Origin: Thermoproteota archaeon | Lineage (GTDB): Archaea; Korarchaeota; Korarchaeia; Korarchaeales; Korarchaeaceae | Direction of reading: 5' to 3' | DNA length: 64,000 nucleotides | NCBI GenBank assembly: GCA_027491915.1 | Contig: JAOZGC010000001.1 | Location: 124,001-188,000, forward strand | Part shown: piece by piece, positions 1 through 8,828 of the stretch | Position numbering within the stretch: position 1 is the first letter of the stretch | Layout of the letters: each line of letters starts with the position of its first letter | Position numbers and translations under genes: made by a program | Notes under the pieces: model-generated | Told to the model about the DNA's origin: nothing | Database searches by the model: none | Seen by the model: the letters and a program-made list of their open reading frames with translations, nothing else

Positions 1-1
1 G

Positions 2-430
2 GGCGTGGCCCACGTCGGCAGGGTTTGGGAGATCGACCCGGGGCTGGCCGAGGAGATGGTCGAGGTCAACCTGATGGGCGCCTTCTACATGATGAGGGAG
101 GCGATCCCCCACATGCTGGAGAGGGGCCGGGGGGACGTGGTCAACGTGATATCCCAGCTGGGCAAGTGGACGGCCCCCGGGTGGGGCATGTACTCGGCCT
201 CCAAGCACGCCCTCGCCGCCCTGACCGCCACCCTGAGGGAGGAGCTGGCCGGGACCGGGGTCAGGGTCGTGGGGGTGTACCCGGGGGCCGTGGACACCCC
301 CCTGCTCAGGAGGCTGGGCAGGACCAGGCCCGGCATCCTCTCCCCGGACGACGTCGCCGACGCGGTCGCCTTCGTCCTCAGCAGGAGGGCCGGGGTTATG
401 ATATACGACGTCACCATACTTCCCGGGTGA
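2..430 (+). CDS. Short-chain dehydrogenase/reductase (SDR), 5' partial
   Basis: This is the C-terminal part of a Rossmann-fold NAD(P)-dependent oxidoreductase; the reading frame is open to the window edge, so the start and the glycine-rich cofactor motif lie upstream. The first residues, GVAH, fit the end of the SDR NNAG segment. The catalytic pattern is visible: VNVIS supplies the serine and YSASKHA supplies the YxxxK pair, followed by PGAVDTPL, the usual loop after the active site. The substrate cannot be told from this fragment. The next gene, a nitroreductase, begins four bases after the stop and is probably co-transcribed. Confidence 0.9.
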   Translation, partial: GVAHVGRVWEIDPGLAEEMVEVNLMGAFYMMREAIPHMLERGRGDVVNVISQLGKWTAPGWGMYSASKHALAALTATLREELAGTGVRVVGVYPGAVDTPLLRRLGRTRPGILSPDDVADAVAFVLSRRAGVMIYDVTILPG

Positions 431-434
431 GCGG

Positions 435-1016
435 GTGGACCTCTTAGAGGTGCTCGCCAGGAGGAGGTCGGTCAGGTCCTACCTGCCGGATCCCCCGGAC
501 GAGGGGGACCTGAACCTGATCCTCGAGGCGGCCTCAACCGCCCCGTCGGCAGGCGACCTCCAGGCCTACGTCTGCGTGGTGGTCAGGAGGCGAGAATCCC
601 TAAGGAGACTGGCCGATGCCTGTTACGGCCAGGATTTCGTCGCCGAGGCGCCGGCGGCGCTGGTGTTCCTGGCGGATCCGGACAGGTCCGCCCGGAGGTA
701 CGGCAGCAGGGGGAGGAACTTGTACTGCGTTCAGGACGCTACAATAGCCGCGTCCTACGCCCAGCTCGCCGCCGAGGACCTGGGCTACGGGAGCTGCTGG
801 GTGGGCGCCTTCGACGACCGGTCCGTGCGGGGCGCGGTCGGGGCGGGGAGGGAGCTGATCCCCATAGCCGTGATTCCCCTGGGGAGGCCGGCTGAGATCC
901 CGGAGGTCACCCCCAGGAGGCCTATCCCGGAGGTGTTCAGGCTGGAGGACGTAGGGACCCCTTTCCCGCATCGACCCGTCAGGAGGGATCTCCTCAGACC
1001 CGCTGCCCGTTTTTAA
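435..1016 (+). CDS. Nitroreductase family flavoprotein
   Basis: The 193-residue protein starts with the family signature LLEVLARRRSVRSYLPDPP, in which the RRSVR stretch normally contacts the FMN phosphate. The middle part has ASYAQLAAEDLGYGSCWVGAF, the typical second half of the fold, and the C-terminus has IPLGRPAE. Family members are FMN-dependent NAD(P)H oxidoreductases of about this length, usually dimers in the cytoplasm. The natural substrate cannot be inferred. The GTG start lies four bases after the upstream SDR stop, suggesting one operon. The stop codon overlaps the TATA-like element of the next gene. Confidence 0.88.
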   Translation: MDLLEVLARRRSVRSYLPDPPDEGDLNLILEAASTAPSAGDLQAYVCVVVRRRESLRRLADACYGQDFVAEAPAALVFLADPDRSARRYGSRGRNLYCVQDATIAASYAQLAAEDLGYGSCWVGAFDDRSVRGAVGAGRELIPIAVIPLGRPAEIPEVTPRRPIPEVFRLEDVGTPFPHRPVRRDLLRPAARF

Positions 1017-1018
1017 TA
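1010..1018 (+). promoter_or_regulatory. TATA-like element for the small membrane protein
   Basis: The run TTTTTAATA lies 23-31 bases before the ATG at 1041 and stands out in very GC-rich surroundings. A GGTGATC ribosome binding site follows just before the start, so this gene seems to have a short leader. Confidence 0.55.
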
Positions 1019-1040
1019 GAATTCCGCCCCCGGTGATCCC

Positions 1041-1397
1041 ATGCCGACGCCGCCTGCCGCGGGCGCGGTGAGACTCGTCGTGGGATTCTTGATTAACGCG
1101 CTGGTGCTCTGGATTGCCCAGAAGGCCGTCCTGCCGTCTGACAAGGAGAAAGGCCTGCTCTCTGTGGCAGCGCTGGCCCTGCTGGGATCGGTGGTCAGCT
1201 GGTTCCTGTCTGCGGTCATCCCCTTCTGGCTCCTCTACGAGCTGGTCTACCTGGCGGTCTGGATCTGGATGATAGCCAAGTGGTTCGACGTTGGATACGT
1301 CCTGGCGGCCGCCATAGCCTTCGTGGCCTGGCTGGTGCACCTGGCGGTGGGCCTGGTCATAGGCGCCGTGAAGCTGGCGGCGTCCGTGCTGCCGTGA
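1041..1397 (+). CDS. Small four-helix membrane protein, unknown function
   Basis: The 118-residue protein is mostly hydrophobic, with about four predicted membrane segments (roughly residues 10-27, 38-58, 60-80 and 85-115) and one short charged loop (PSDKEKG). I recognise no family. The ATG is preceded by GGTGATCCC, a good match to the archaeal 16S 3' end, and by its own TATA-like element, so this is very likely a real gene. It lies between a nitroreductase and a surface phosphoesterase; neither neighbour suggests a role. Confidence 0.75.
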   Translation: MPTPPAAGAVRLVVGFLINALVLWIAQKAVLPSDKEKGLLSVAALALLGSVVSWFLSAVIPFWLLYELVYLAVWIWMIAKWFDVGYVLAAAIAFVAWLVHLAVGLVIGAVKLAASVLP

Positions 1398-1433
1398 CCG
1401 AGCGGAAGACGCTTCGCCGGGGAGGTGGTGTTA

Positions 1434-3287
1434 GTGGTGGTCGAGATGGCCTCGGGTTCCCGCGGGGGCCGCCTGCTGGTTGGCCTGGCGGCGGTCCTGG
1501 CTTTCCTGGCGGTAGCCCCCGCGGTTCCGACCCTGTCCGAGGAGCAGGGGTACCCGCCGGGGGAGCCGATATCGGGGATCTACTACCCGAGGATAGTTGC
1601 GCCGGCCATCGTGGCCCCGGGATCGAGCTTCCAGGCGTGGGTGTCCGGGGAGGGGATAACCCCATCCTCGGCCGTCCTCGTGCCGACCTCGCCCCTGGCC
1701 GGGGAGGTGGAGCTCCAGATAGGCGGCGTTGAGAGCCGAGGCGGGCTGACCAGGGTGACGCTGTCCGTGCCGGAGGACGCCGCCCTCGGACTCTACGGCC
1801 TCCGCCTCGAGACCCCCAGCGGGACCCTCTCGGAGCCGAGGTCCGTGGCCGTAGTGAACCAGTCGAAGGGATCCCTCCTGGTGGCCCAGATCACCGACTC
1901 CCACATGTCTTTCCAGGGAATAAGGAGGAGGGCCATAGGAACTTTCCTCAGGTCCCTGCAGGCCGCCGAGGCCATGGGGGCCGACGTGATCCTCCTGACC
2001 GGGGACATCCTAGACGCCAACGCGGCCAGGCCGGAGTACGAGTGGTTCAGGAATCTCCTCTCCGAGGAGGGACCGGACGTTCCCATCCTGTTCGTCCTGG
2101 GGAACAGCGAGGACTACAGGGAGAGGAAGAAGCCGCTGAACCTCATCTACCTGACCCCCAGGAACTACACCGCCAGGTACGGACCCGTCGAGTTCTTCGT
2201 CTGGAACACCGACACCGGGAAGCCGGACGAGGTGCAGCCGGGGTGGAGGGACTGGCTGGACTCCGTCACGGCGGCCTCGGACGCCCCCACCAAGGTCATA
2301 CTCCAGCACTACCCGTTCGTGTCGGAGGACTTCGGTCCCAGGGACGACGAGCTCGACATATGTGGGAGGAACGGGGTCGACGCCATCATAACGGGCCACT
2401 GGCACAGCGAGTTCCTGCTGACGAACCAGAGTCCCATCCTCGTCGTCACAGTCGCCACGGAGCCCTTCGCCAGGAAGGTGCCCGGTGGGGGTAGGAGGTA
2501 CGTCGGCTTCAGGATCATGAGGATGGACGCCGAGGGGGTCCACCTGGAGCCGGACCCGGTCAACGCCCCCGGGTTCGACGCCTCCATCCCCCTGGCCAAC
2601 CTGTCCTACGAGTACCTCTCGGACGCCCTGGGGTCCAGCCCGGCCGTCAGGATAAGCGTCAGGAACGGACTCATCTTCCCGCTGACCTTCCGCCCGACCT
2701 TCCTCCTCAGGGGGATCGGGTCGCCCCTGGAGGTCTCGGGCCATCCGGCCGAGATGTCTTACCTGGAGGCGCCGGACGGGACCCTGGTGGTATCCCTGAA
2801 CTTCACCGCCGAGCCGGGGGAGGCCTTCAACATCACGGTCTCCCCGGAGGGATACTCCGACGATTCTCCGCCAGAGTTGTCGCTGCAGGGCCCCTCGGAG
2901 TTCAAGCCCGGCGAGAAGAACGTCGTCCTGATAGACGTGAGCGACGTGGGACTTGGGGTCTCCGAAGTCAGGGTTCAGGCCAGCGCCGACAACAGGACGT
3001 GGACCGACGTCGAGGTCGAGAAGCTCTACTTTTACAAGGGGAGGGGGAGGTATATGGCCATGGTCCCAGCCCCGGAGGGTTCCTCCGGGATGTACGTGAG
3101 GGCGACCGCGGAGGACGCCGCGGGGAACTCCGCCGAGGCCAGCGCCGTCCTGGGCAGCCCCTCTGCGCCGGCTCCTGCCCAGCCCGCCCGGACGCAGGGC
3201 CAGGGCGGGGTCGACCTCATCCCGGTCGTGGCGGTGGCCGCCGTCCTGGCCGCCGCCCTGGTGGTCGCCTTGGCGAGGAGGAGGTGA
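1434..3287 (+). CDS. Secreted, membrane-anchored metallophosphoesterase
   Basis: This is a calcineurin-like phosphoesterase displayed on the cell surface. A hydrophobic export segment (LLVGLAAVLAFLAVAPAVP) leads into a beta-rich N-terminal domain. The metal-binding motifs then follow in family order: ITDSH, GDILD, GNSED in place of GNHD, QHY and TGHWHSE. A second beta-sandwich domain follows, and a proline/alanine linker leads to a C-terminal membrane helix and an RRR tail. The frame is open from GTG 1425, but GGAGGTG at 1421-1427 suits the GTG at 1434 best; ATG 1446 is also possible. Its place ahead of an ABC importer suggests release of a nutrient from an organophosphate or nucleotide, which is inference. 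The Asn in the GNHD position is unusual but not unknown. Confidence 0.85.
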   Translation: MVVEMASGSRGGRLLVGLAAVLAFLAVAPAVPTLSEEQGYPPGEPISGIYYPRIVAPAIVAPGSSFQAWVSGEGITPSSAVLVPTSPLAGEVELQIGGVESRGGLTRVTLSVPEDAALGLYGLRLETPSGTLSEPRSVAVVNQSKGSLLVAQITDSHMSFQGIRRRAIGTFLRSLQAAEAMGADVILLTGDILDANAARPEYEWFRNLLSEEGPDVPILFVLGNSEDYRERKKPLNLIYLTPRNYTARYGPVEFFVWNTDTGKPDEVQPGWRDWLDSVTAASDAPTKVILQHYPFVSEDFGPRDDELDICGRNGVDAIITGHWHSEFLLTNQSPILVVTVATEPFARKVPGGGRRYVGFRIMRMDAEGVHLEPDPVNAPGFDASIPLANLSYEYLSDALGSSPAVRISVRNGLIFPLTFRPTFLLRGIGSPLEVSGHPAEMSYLEAPDGTLVVSLNFTAEPGEAFNITVSPEGYSDDSPPELSLQGPSEFKPGEKNVVLIDVSDVGLGVSEVRVQASADNRTWTDVEVEKLYFYKGRGRYMAMVPAPEGSSGMYVRATAEDAAGNSAEASAVLGSPSAPAPAQPARTQGQGGVDLIPVVAVAAVLAAALVVALARRR

Positions 3288-3302
3288 ACCCGCCGGGCGA
3301 CC

Positions 3303-3314
3303 ATTTTTATTATT
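3303..3314 (+). promoter_or_regulatory. TATA-like element for the anchored surface protein
   Basis: ATTTTTATTATT stands alone in GC-rich sequence 28-39 bases before the proposed TTG start at 3342. It marks a transcript separate from the upstream phosphoesterase. Confidence 0.55.
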
Positions 3315-3341
3315 CCGCCCCCGGTGGGATCAGGTGATCCC

Positions 3342-4367
3342 TTGAGGATCCCGAAGTACGCGCTGTTGGTGGTGCCGCTGGCGGTACTCTTCGTCCTACC
3401 AGCCTTCTCCGCGATCTCCGCGCAGCAGCAGAAGGTGATAGCCCTTGACCTGACCGAGGGCAGGCCGAAGGATCCGGGCCACGAGACCGCCTGGATCCCC
3501 GCGATAGAGGGCAACCTGACCCAGGCCGGCTATAGGGTGATCGAGATAACCGACGGTATAACCCCGGAGAAGCTCCAGGGGGTCGACGCCCTTGTGGTCC
3601 CCAAGCTCTACAACGCCCAGTCCGTCTACTCGAACGCCGAGATTCGGGCCATAGCCGACTGGTTCAAGGAGGGCGACAAGTTCCTCTGGATAGGGGCGGA
3701 CAGCGACTGGGTCGAGGACTACCTGAAGGACACCGGCTGCGGGTTCAAGACCGTGAACCCGAACAAGATCCTGGAGGCCGTGGGCTCTCACCTGAGGCTG
3801 GATCCCTGCAGCATAGAGGACCCGGAGACCAACGCTGGGGCGCCCTACAGGGTTGTGTCGAACCACACCAACAAGCAGCCGTGGGCCTCCGAGATAACCC
3901 AGGGCGTGACCCAGGTCCTGTTCCACGGGCCGACCCACGTGATCGGGTATAAGGACGGACAGTACGTCCCGCTCGATCAGGTCCTGGGCGACAACCTCAT
4001 GTGGCTCTTCGAGACGACGCCGGGCAAGGGCGTGGTGGTCGACCACGACGACGACCCGACCAGCTACGTCTACCAGGAGGGGGACAACATAACCGCCTAC
4101 CTGGCCGCCGCCGAGAAGGTGGACGTCGGCGGGGGCAAGATCAGCAAGGTGATAGTGACCGGGGAGTCCCTCATAGGAGACAGGTGCGTGTTCAACTGGG
4201 AGTACCACGGGGTCAGGCTCGACGGCCCCAAGTTCGTCATGAACGCCTTCGCCTGGGGCCTCAAGCCGGAGTCCGCGCCTGGACCGGGAATGGACGTGAT
4301 AATAGGGGGCATAGTGGTCATAGTGATCATAGTGGCTGTCCTCTACTTCGCCCTGGCCAAGAAGTGA
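3342..4367 (+). CDS. Membrane-anchored surface protein with a GATase/DUF4350-like fold
   Basis: The 341-residue protein has an N-terminal export signal (YALLVVPLAVLFVLPAFSAISA) and a C-terminal membrane helix (VIIGGIVVIVIIVAVLYFAL) ending in KK. Between them lies a Rossmann-like domain: VIALDLTEGRP, VDALVVPKLY, IADWFKEGDKFLWIG. This resembles the glutamine-amidotransferase-like domains of surface proteins near ABC transporters. I see no catalytic cysteine triad, so it is probably a binding module. The frame opens at GTG 3324, but GGTGATCC right before TTG 3342 picks the TTG. It is followed by the binding protein of an iron-type importer and may assist capture of the same ligand. Confidence 0.75.
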   Translation: MRIPKYALLVVPLAVLFVLPAFSAISAQQQKVIALDLTEGRPKDPGHETAWIPAIEGNLTQAGYRVIEITDGITPEKLQGVDALVVPKLYNAQSVYSNAEIRAIADWFKEGDKFLWIGADSDWVEDYLKDTGCGFKTVNPNKILEAVGSHLRLDPCSIEDPETNAGAPYRVVSNHTNKQPWASEITQGVTQVLFHGPTHVIGYKDGQYVPLDQVLGDNLMWLFETTPGKGVVVDHDDDPTSYVYQEGDNITAYLAAAEKVDVGGGKISKVIVTGESLIGDRCVFNWEYHGVRLDGPKFVMNAFAWGLKPESAPGPGMDVIIGGIVVIVIIVAVLYFALAKK

Positions 4368-4402
4368 GCCCGAGGGGGCGCGGCGGCGCGCCCCACCAAT
4401 CC

Positions 4403-4414
4403 CTTTTTCTTATT
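4403..4414 (+). promoter_or_regulatory. TATA-like element for the ABC importer operon
   Basis: CTTTTTCTTATT is the only AT-rich stretch between the surface protein and the binding-protein gene, 38-49 bases before TTG 4452. A GGGAGGGATCC ribosome binding site follows. The three importer genes then run with gaps of under 35 bases. Confidence 0.5.
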
Positions 4415-4451
4415 CGTCTCCCGCCTCCGGACCAAGGGAGGGATCCCCAAG

Positions 4452-5864
4452 TTGAGACCCGGTTCGGTGGGGGCGAGGACGATAGCCCTCGCCGTCGTCG
4501 TAGTGGTCCTTATCGGAGCCGCGGCCCTCTTCCTGATGCCGAAGGCGGGCGGCGGAGGGGGAGGCGGCAGGCCGAAGAGGAAGGGCATAGAGCTGAAGGT
4601 GGTGACCAGGCACGACTCCGCCATATTCCTGCTGTACAAGGAGGAGTTTCTGAAGTCGGACCTGGCGCGGGAGTACAACATATCAGACGTCAGGTTCCTC
4701 CCGACCCGACCGGCCCTCTGGGCCAAGACCATAAGGGACAACAAGGTCGACATAGGCTGGGGAGGCGGGCCAACCCTTTTCGACGACATGCTCTCCCAGG
4801 GACTGCTGGCCCCGATCACCGATCCGGACACCCTAGCCGAGATTGAGGCGATCCCGGACGAGATAGCAGGCGGGCCCATGAAGAGGGTGGTCGACGGCCA
4901 GGTCTACTGGGTGGCCGCCGCCATAAGCTCGTTCGGCATGACGGTCAACACCCACTTCCTGGGCGAGTACAACCTGCCGGAGCCGCAGATGTGGGAGGAC
5001 CTGGCGTCCGAGGCCTACGCCCGGGTACTCCCGACCCCCGTCGTGGCCTTCGCCAGGGCGACCACCTCGACCAGCCACACCAGGATATACGAGATAATCC
5101 TCCAGAAGTTCGGCTGGGACAGGGGGTGGAGTCTCATAGCCCTGCTGACCGCCAACGGGAGGCCGTACGGCGGATCCGTCGAGGCCCAGACCGCGGTGGA
5201 GAGCGGGGAAGTCGGGGTCTCCATATCCATAGACTTCTACGGCTACACCTCCCAGATACAGAATCCGGCGTGCAAGTACGTCCTGCCCCAGAACGAGTCC
5301 ATAGTGAACGGAGACCCGATCGCCCTGACCTCCGTTTCGGAGCACCCCGAGGCTGCCCAAGCCTTCATAAGGTTCGTCCTCTCCATAGACGGCCAGAAGC
5401 TGTGGCTCAACAGGAGGATCAACAGGATGCCCGTCAGGGGAGAGGTGTTCCAGACCCCAGAGGGTCAGCAGAGGCCTGACCTGTACGAGAGGTACCAGGC
5501 CACGATGAACAACATAGGGATCGAGTTCAACGACAGCGAGGCCCTCAGCTACGAGCACGCCATCAGGGAGTGGCTGGACGCCGCCCTGGTGGAGAACCAC
5601 GAGCTGCTGGTCCAGGCCTGGTCCAGCCTGGTCAGGGCCAGGGACCAGGGGCTGATAGACAACGCCACCTTCGAGCAGCTCAAGTGGGAGCTGACCAAGC
5701 CGCCGACCTGGCAGGGGACCACCTGGACCAAGGAGTACGCCCAGTCGGTCAACGACCGCATAGCGACGGACCCCGAGTTCCTCTCCCAGTTCAGGAGCAT
5801 GTGGAGACAGGCGATGGAGGCCCAGATTCGGTCGGTCCTCGATCAGATACCTCCCACCGGCTGA
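4452..5864 (+). CDS. ABC transporter extracellular solute-binding protein, iron/family 1 type
   Basis: The 470-residue protein has an N-terminal membrane anchor (IALAVVVVVLIGAAALFLM), a glycine-rich linker, and a two-lobed type II binding fold. The first strand LKVVTRHDSAIF, the segment VDIGWGGGPTLFDDML and the hinge-like DPIALTSVSEHPEAAQAFIRF are typical of the Fe(III)/thiamine/putrescine-like group. A C-terminal helical extension of about 100 residues is longer than usual. The TTG start has a GGGAGGGATCC site upstream. It sits first in an operon with a fused permease and an ATPase. Iron is a plausible ligand by family, but thiamine, phosphonate-like compounds or a small organic acid cannot be excluded. 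Confidence 0.85.
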   Translation: MRPGSVGARTIALAVVVVVLIGAAALFLMPKAGGGGGGGRPKRKGIELKVVTRHDSAIFLLYKEEFLKSDLAREYNISDVRFLPTRPALWAKTIRDNKVDIGWGGGPTLFDDMLSQGLLAPITDPDTLAEIEAIPDEIAGGPMKRVVDGQVYWVAAAISSFGMTVNTHFLGEYNLPEPQMWEDLASEAYARVLPTPVVAFARATTSTSHTRIYEIILQKFGWDRGWSLIALLTANGRPYGGSVEAQTAVESGEVGVSISIDFYGYTSQIQNPACKYVLPQNESIVNGDPIALTSVSEHPEAAQAFIRFVLSIDGQKLWLNRRINRMPVRGEVFQTPEGQQRPDLYERYQATMNNIGIEFNDSEALSYEHAIREWLDAALVENHELLVQAWSSLVRARDQGLIDNATFEQLKWELTKPPTWQGTTWTKEYAQSVNDRIATDPEFLSQFRSMWRQAMEAQIRSVLDQIPPTG

Positions 5865-5881
5865 GGGGCGGGTGTGTGTAG

Positions 5882-7687
5882 GTGAGCAGGGACCCCCTCA
5901 TCCTGGGAATGCTGGCCGTCTCGCTGGGCCTCTTCACGGCGGTGCTGCTGATACCCATGTTCGAGATAGTGGCCAACGCCTTCTGGTACCAGGGATCGCC
6001 GTCAACCTACTGGCTGGAGTACGTCCTGAGGGACCCGTTCTACTTCCCCGTGAGCGCTTGGGTCGACGGGCGGGTCCCCTTTCTCCACCTGGAGATAACC
6101 ACTGTGGGCAGCCCTTACACGATAAGGGGGGACACCTTGATAATATCGGGCGTCGACTACGGGGTGATCCTCAACACCCTCATGGTGGCCGTCACGGTGA
6201 CCCTGATATCGACCGCCATCGGGGTCACCCTGGCCTTCTTCTTCTCCAGGTACTCCTTCCCCGGGGCCAACGCCCTCAGGACAGCCATGATGGTCCCGAT
6301 ATTGACCACTCCCTTCGTGGGCGCGGTGGGGCTCAGGAGGATGATCTCCATCCACGGGACCCTGAACACCATATTCTACGACTACCTGCACCTCCTCCCC
6401 TACAGGGTGGTCTTCGATGGGCTCGCCGCCGTGATCCTGGTCCAGAGCCTGGTCTTCTATCCCATCGTGATGATCAACGCCTACGCCACCATGGTGTCCA
6501 TAGATCCGACCATGGAGGAGCAGGCCGAGATATTCGGGTCCAGCGGCTTCAAGCTGTTCAGGACCATAACCCTGCCGCTGGCCATGCCCGGGATAGAGGC
6601 GGGATCCCTGCTCGTCTTCATCCTGAGCCTGGAGGACCTGGGGACCCCCATAGTCTTCCAGGGGTCCAACGCGGAGAAGCTCCTGACCTACCAGATATTC
6701 ACCAAGATATTCTCTCAGACCGGGCTAATACTGCCAGAGGGGACGGCCCTGGCCTTCTACCTCCTGTTCTTCTCCATGGTGGCCTTCTTCGTGATAAGGA
6801 AGTACGTGGCCCTGAAGCAGTACGCCATGCTCAGCAGGGGCGGGACCTGGAGGCCCAGGACCAGGAGGATAGGGGCGGCCAGGACCATTCTGGTCTACGC
6901 CGTGTCCCTGACCATCCTGTTCTTTGCCCTCCTGCCGCACATTGGGGTCATCCTCCTCTCCGTGGCTGACACCTGGGGGCCGTCCCCGATACCCGAATCT
7001 TTCTCTCTCAAGAACTTCAGGTTCATAGTCGAGGACCATCTCACCTTCAGCTCCGTCAGGAACAGCCTGATCTACAGCACGGTGGCCACCCTCATCATAA
7101 TGGTGGTCGGCTCTGGCGCCGCGTACGTCGTGTCCAGGGAGGGGGGAAGGTGGTCCGAGATCCTCAACTACCTCGCCACCATGCCCATAGCCGTCCCCGG
7201 GATAGTCGTGGCCGCCGGCCTCTTCTACACCTACTCCGCAACCCCCCTGAATCCCGTGATCAACCCGGCCTACCTGCTGACCCTGGCCTACTCGGTGAGG
7301 AGGATGCCCTTCACGGTGAGATCCGCCTTCGCCGGCATGCTCCAGACCCACGTCAACTTGGAGGAGGCTGCCTGGAATCTGGGGGCCAGCAGGACCAGGG
7401 CCTTCTTCAACGTGGTGGTCCCCCTGGTGCTCCCAAACGTGATAGGGGGGGCCATGCTCAGCTTCGTGTACTGCATGTCCGAGGTGAGCACCAGCCTGGT
7501 GCTGGGCGGGGCGAACCCTGCCTTCGCCCCCATAACCTGGAAGATGGCCGACATCCTCTACTCGCTGGGAGGAGGTCAGTTCCCGACGGCCGCCCTGGGG
7601 GTGCTCCTCATGTCCCTCCAGCTGGCCGCCATAGTAGGCTCGAACGTCCTGCTCAAGCAGAGGGTGTCCGCCCTGGTCGGGGCTTGA
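5882..7687 (+). CDS. ABC transporter permease, two fused permease domains (FbpB-like)
   Basis: The 601-residue membrane protein holds two BPD-type permease domains in one chain, as in iron(III) importers of the FbpB/CysTW type. Each half has about six membrane helices and its own EAA loop that docks the ATPase: [20 protein letters not shown] near residue 210 and [20 protein letters not shown] near residue 494. A basic linker ([11 protein letters not shown]) joins the halves near residue 325. The GTG start lies 17 bases after the binding-protein stop, and the ATPase follows directly. Together they make a complete importer. Confidence 0.9.
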   Translation: MSRDPLILGMLAVSLGLFTAVLLIPMFEIVANAFWYQGSPSTYWLEYVLRDPFYFPVSAWVDGRVPFLHLEITTVGSPYTIRGDTLIISGVDYGVILNTLMVAVTVTLISTAIGVTLAFFFSRYSFPGANALRTAMMVPILTTPFVGAVGLRRMISIHGTLNTIFYDYLHLLPYRVVFDGLAAVILVQSLVFYPIVMINAYATMVSIDPTMEEQAEIFGSSGFKLFRTITLPLAMPGIEAGSLLVFILSLEDLGTPIVFQGSNAEKLLTYQIFTKIFSQTGLILPEGTALAFYLLFFSMVAFFVIRKYVALKQYAMLSRGGTWRPRTRRIGAARTILVYAVSLTILFFALLPHIGVILLSVADTWGPSPIPESFSLKNFRFIVEDHLTFSSVRNSLIYSTVATLIIMVVGSGAAYVVSREGGRWSEILNYLATMPIAVPGIVVAAGLFYTYSATPLNPVINPAYLLTLAYSVRRMPFTVRSAFAGMLQTHVNLEEAAWNLGASRTRAFFNVVVPLVLPNVIGGAMLSFVYCMSEVSTSLVLGGANPAFAPITWKMADILYSLGGGQFPTAALGVLLMSLQLAAIVGSNVLLKQRVSALVGA

Positions 7688-7697
7688 GGTGTCTAAT

Positions 7698-8762
7698 ATG
7701 GTGTCCATAAGGACCGAGGAGATAACCAAGAGGTTCGGCGACGTCGTCGCCTTGGACGGCGTCTCCCTGAACGTGAGGGAGGGCGAATTCTTCGCCCTCC
7801 TCGGACCGAGCGGGTGCGGCAAGACGACCCTGCTCCGAGTGATAGCCGGGCTCGAGAGGCAGGACGAGGGCAGGGTTTACTTCGACGGGAGGGACGTTTC
7901 CGATCTCCCTCCCCACGAGAGGAGGGTGGCCATGGTGTTCCAGAACTACGCCCTCTGGCCCCACATGACCGTGTTCGACAACGTGGCCTACGGGCTGAAG
8001 TTGAAGGGGCTCCCCAAGGAGGAGATAGCGGAGAAGGTCAGGTGGGCCCTGAGGCTCGTCAGGCTGGAGGGCATGGAGGACCGGACCCCCTTCCAGCTGA
8101 GCGGGGGCCAGCAGCAGAGGGTGGCCCTGGCCCGGGCCCTCGCCGTCGAGCCTGAGGCGCTGCTGCTGGACGAGCCGCTGAGCAACCTGGACGCCAAGCT
8201 CAGATTGGAGATGAGGGGAGAGCTCAGGAAGCTCCAGAGGGAACTTGGCGTGACTGCGGTCTACGTCACCCACGATCAGGAGGAGGCGATGAGTCTCGCC
8301 GACAGGATAGCGGTCATGAACAGGGGGAGGATACTCCAGGTGGGGACGCCGGCCGAGATATACGAGAGGCCCGCCAACTACTTCGTCGCCGACTTCATAG
8401 GGCAGAGCACCTTCATACCGGGGACCGTGAGGTCCGCCTCCGGCGAGGTGTACGAGGTGGAGACCAACTTGGGGGTAATGAGGGCCGTCCCCAGCACCCC
8501 CGGGTCGGACTTCCACCCCGGCGAGGAGGTCATCTTGGCCGTCCGACCGGAGAACCTGCGCCTCGGGTGCGGCCGGGGATCCAACGAGGTGGAGGTCAAG
8601 GTGGTGCACGTGGCCTACCTGGGGAAGCACCTCCGCCTCCTCGGAGAGGCTGACGGCATAAGGGTCGTGGCCGAGCTGGACAAGGACTCCGAGGTGGGCT
8701 CCGGAGAGACCGTCCGGCTGTGCGCCGATCCCGAGGACGTCCTCATCATAAGGAGGTCCTAG
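7698..8762 (+). CDS. ABC transporter ATP-binding protein with TOBE domain
   Basis: The 354-residue ATPase has every expected motif: Walker [10 protein letters not shown], the aromatic residue before it in [10 protein letters not shown]-loop [11 protein letters not shown], signature [15 protein letters not shown], Walker [16 protein letters not shown] and the switch histidine in [11 protein letters not shown]. The C-terminal third forms the TOBE/MOI-like regulatory domain found in MalK, PotA and FbpC. The frame opens at GTG 7689, but GAGGTG at 7687-7691 has proper spacing only for ATG 7698, giving [14 protein letters not shown]. It powers the fused permease encoded upstream. Confidence 0.92.
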   Translation: MVSIRTEEITKRFGDVVALDGVSLNVREGEFFALLGPSGCGKTTLLRVIAGLERQDEGRVYFDGRDVSDLPPHERRVAMVFQNYALWPHMTVFDNVAYGLKLKGLPKEEIAEKVRWALRLVRLEGMEDRTPFQLSGGQQQRVALARALAVEPEALLLDEPLSNLDAKLRLEMRGELRKLQRELGVTAVYVTHDQEEAMSLADRIAVMNRGRILQVGTPAEIYERPANYFVADFIGQSTFIPGTVRSASGEVYEVETNLGVMRAVPSTPGSDFHPGEEVILAVRPENLRLGCGRGSNEVEVKVVHVAYLGKHLRLLGEADGIRVVAELDKDSEVGSGETVRLCADPEDVLIIRRS

Positions 8763-8798
8763 GCCGGGCCAGCCGGATCGGCGGCCGGAGGGGCTCCC

Positions 8799-8806
8799 CT
8801 TTTATC
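8799..8806 (+). promoter_or_regulatory. TATA element of the leaderless helicase gene
   Basis: CTTTTATC is centred about 27 bases before GTG 8829, and no ribosome binding site lies between. This spacing predicts transcription starting at or next to the start codon. Confidence 0.6.
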
Positions 8807-8828
8807 TCCCCCGGGAGGCTCCCCCCAC

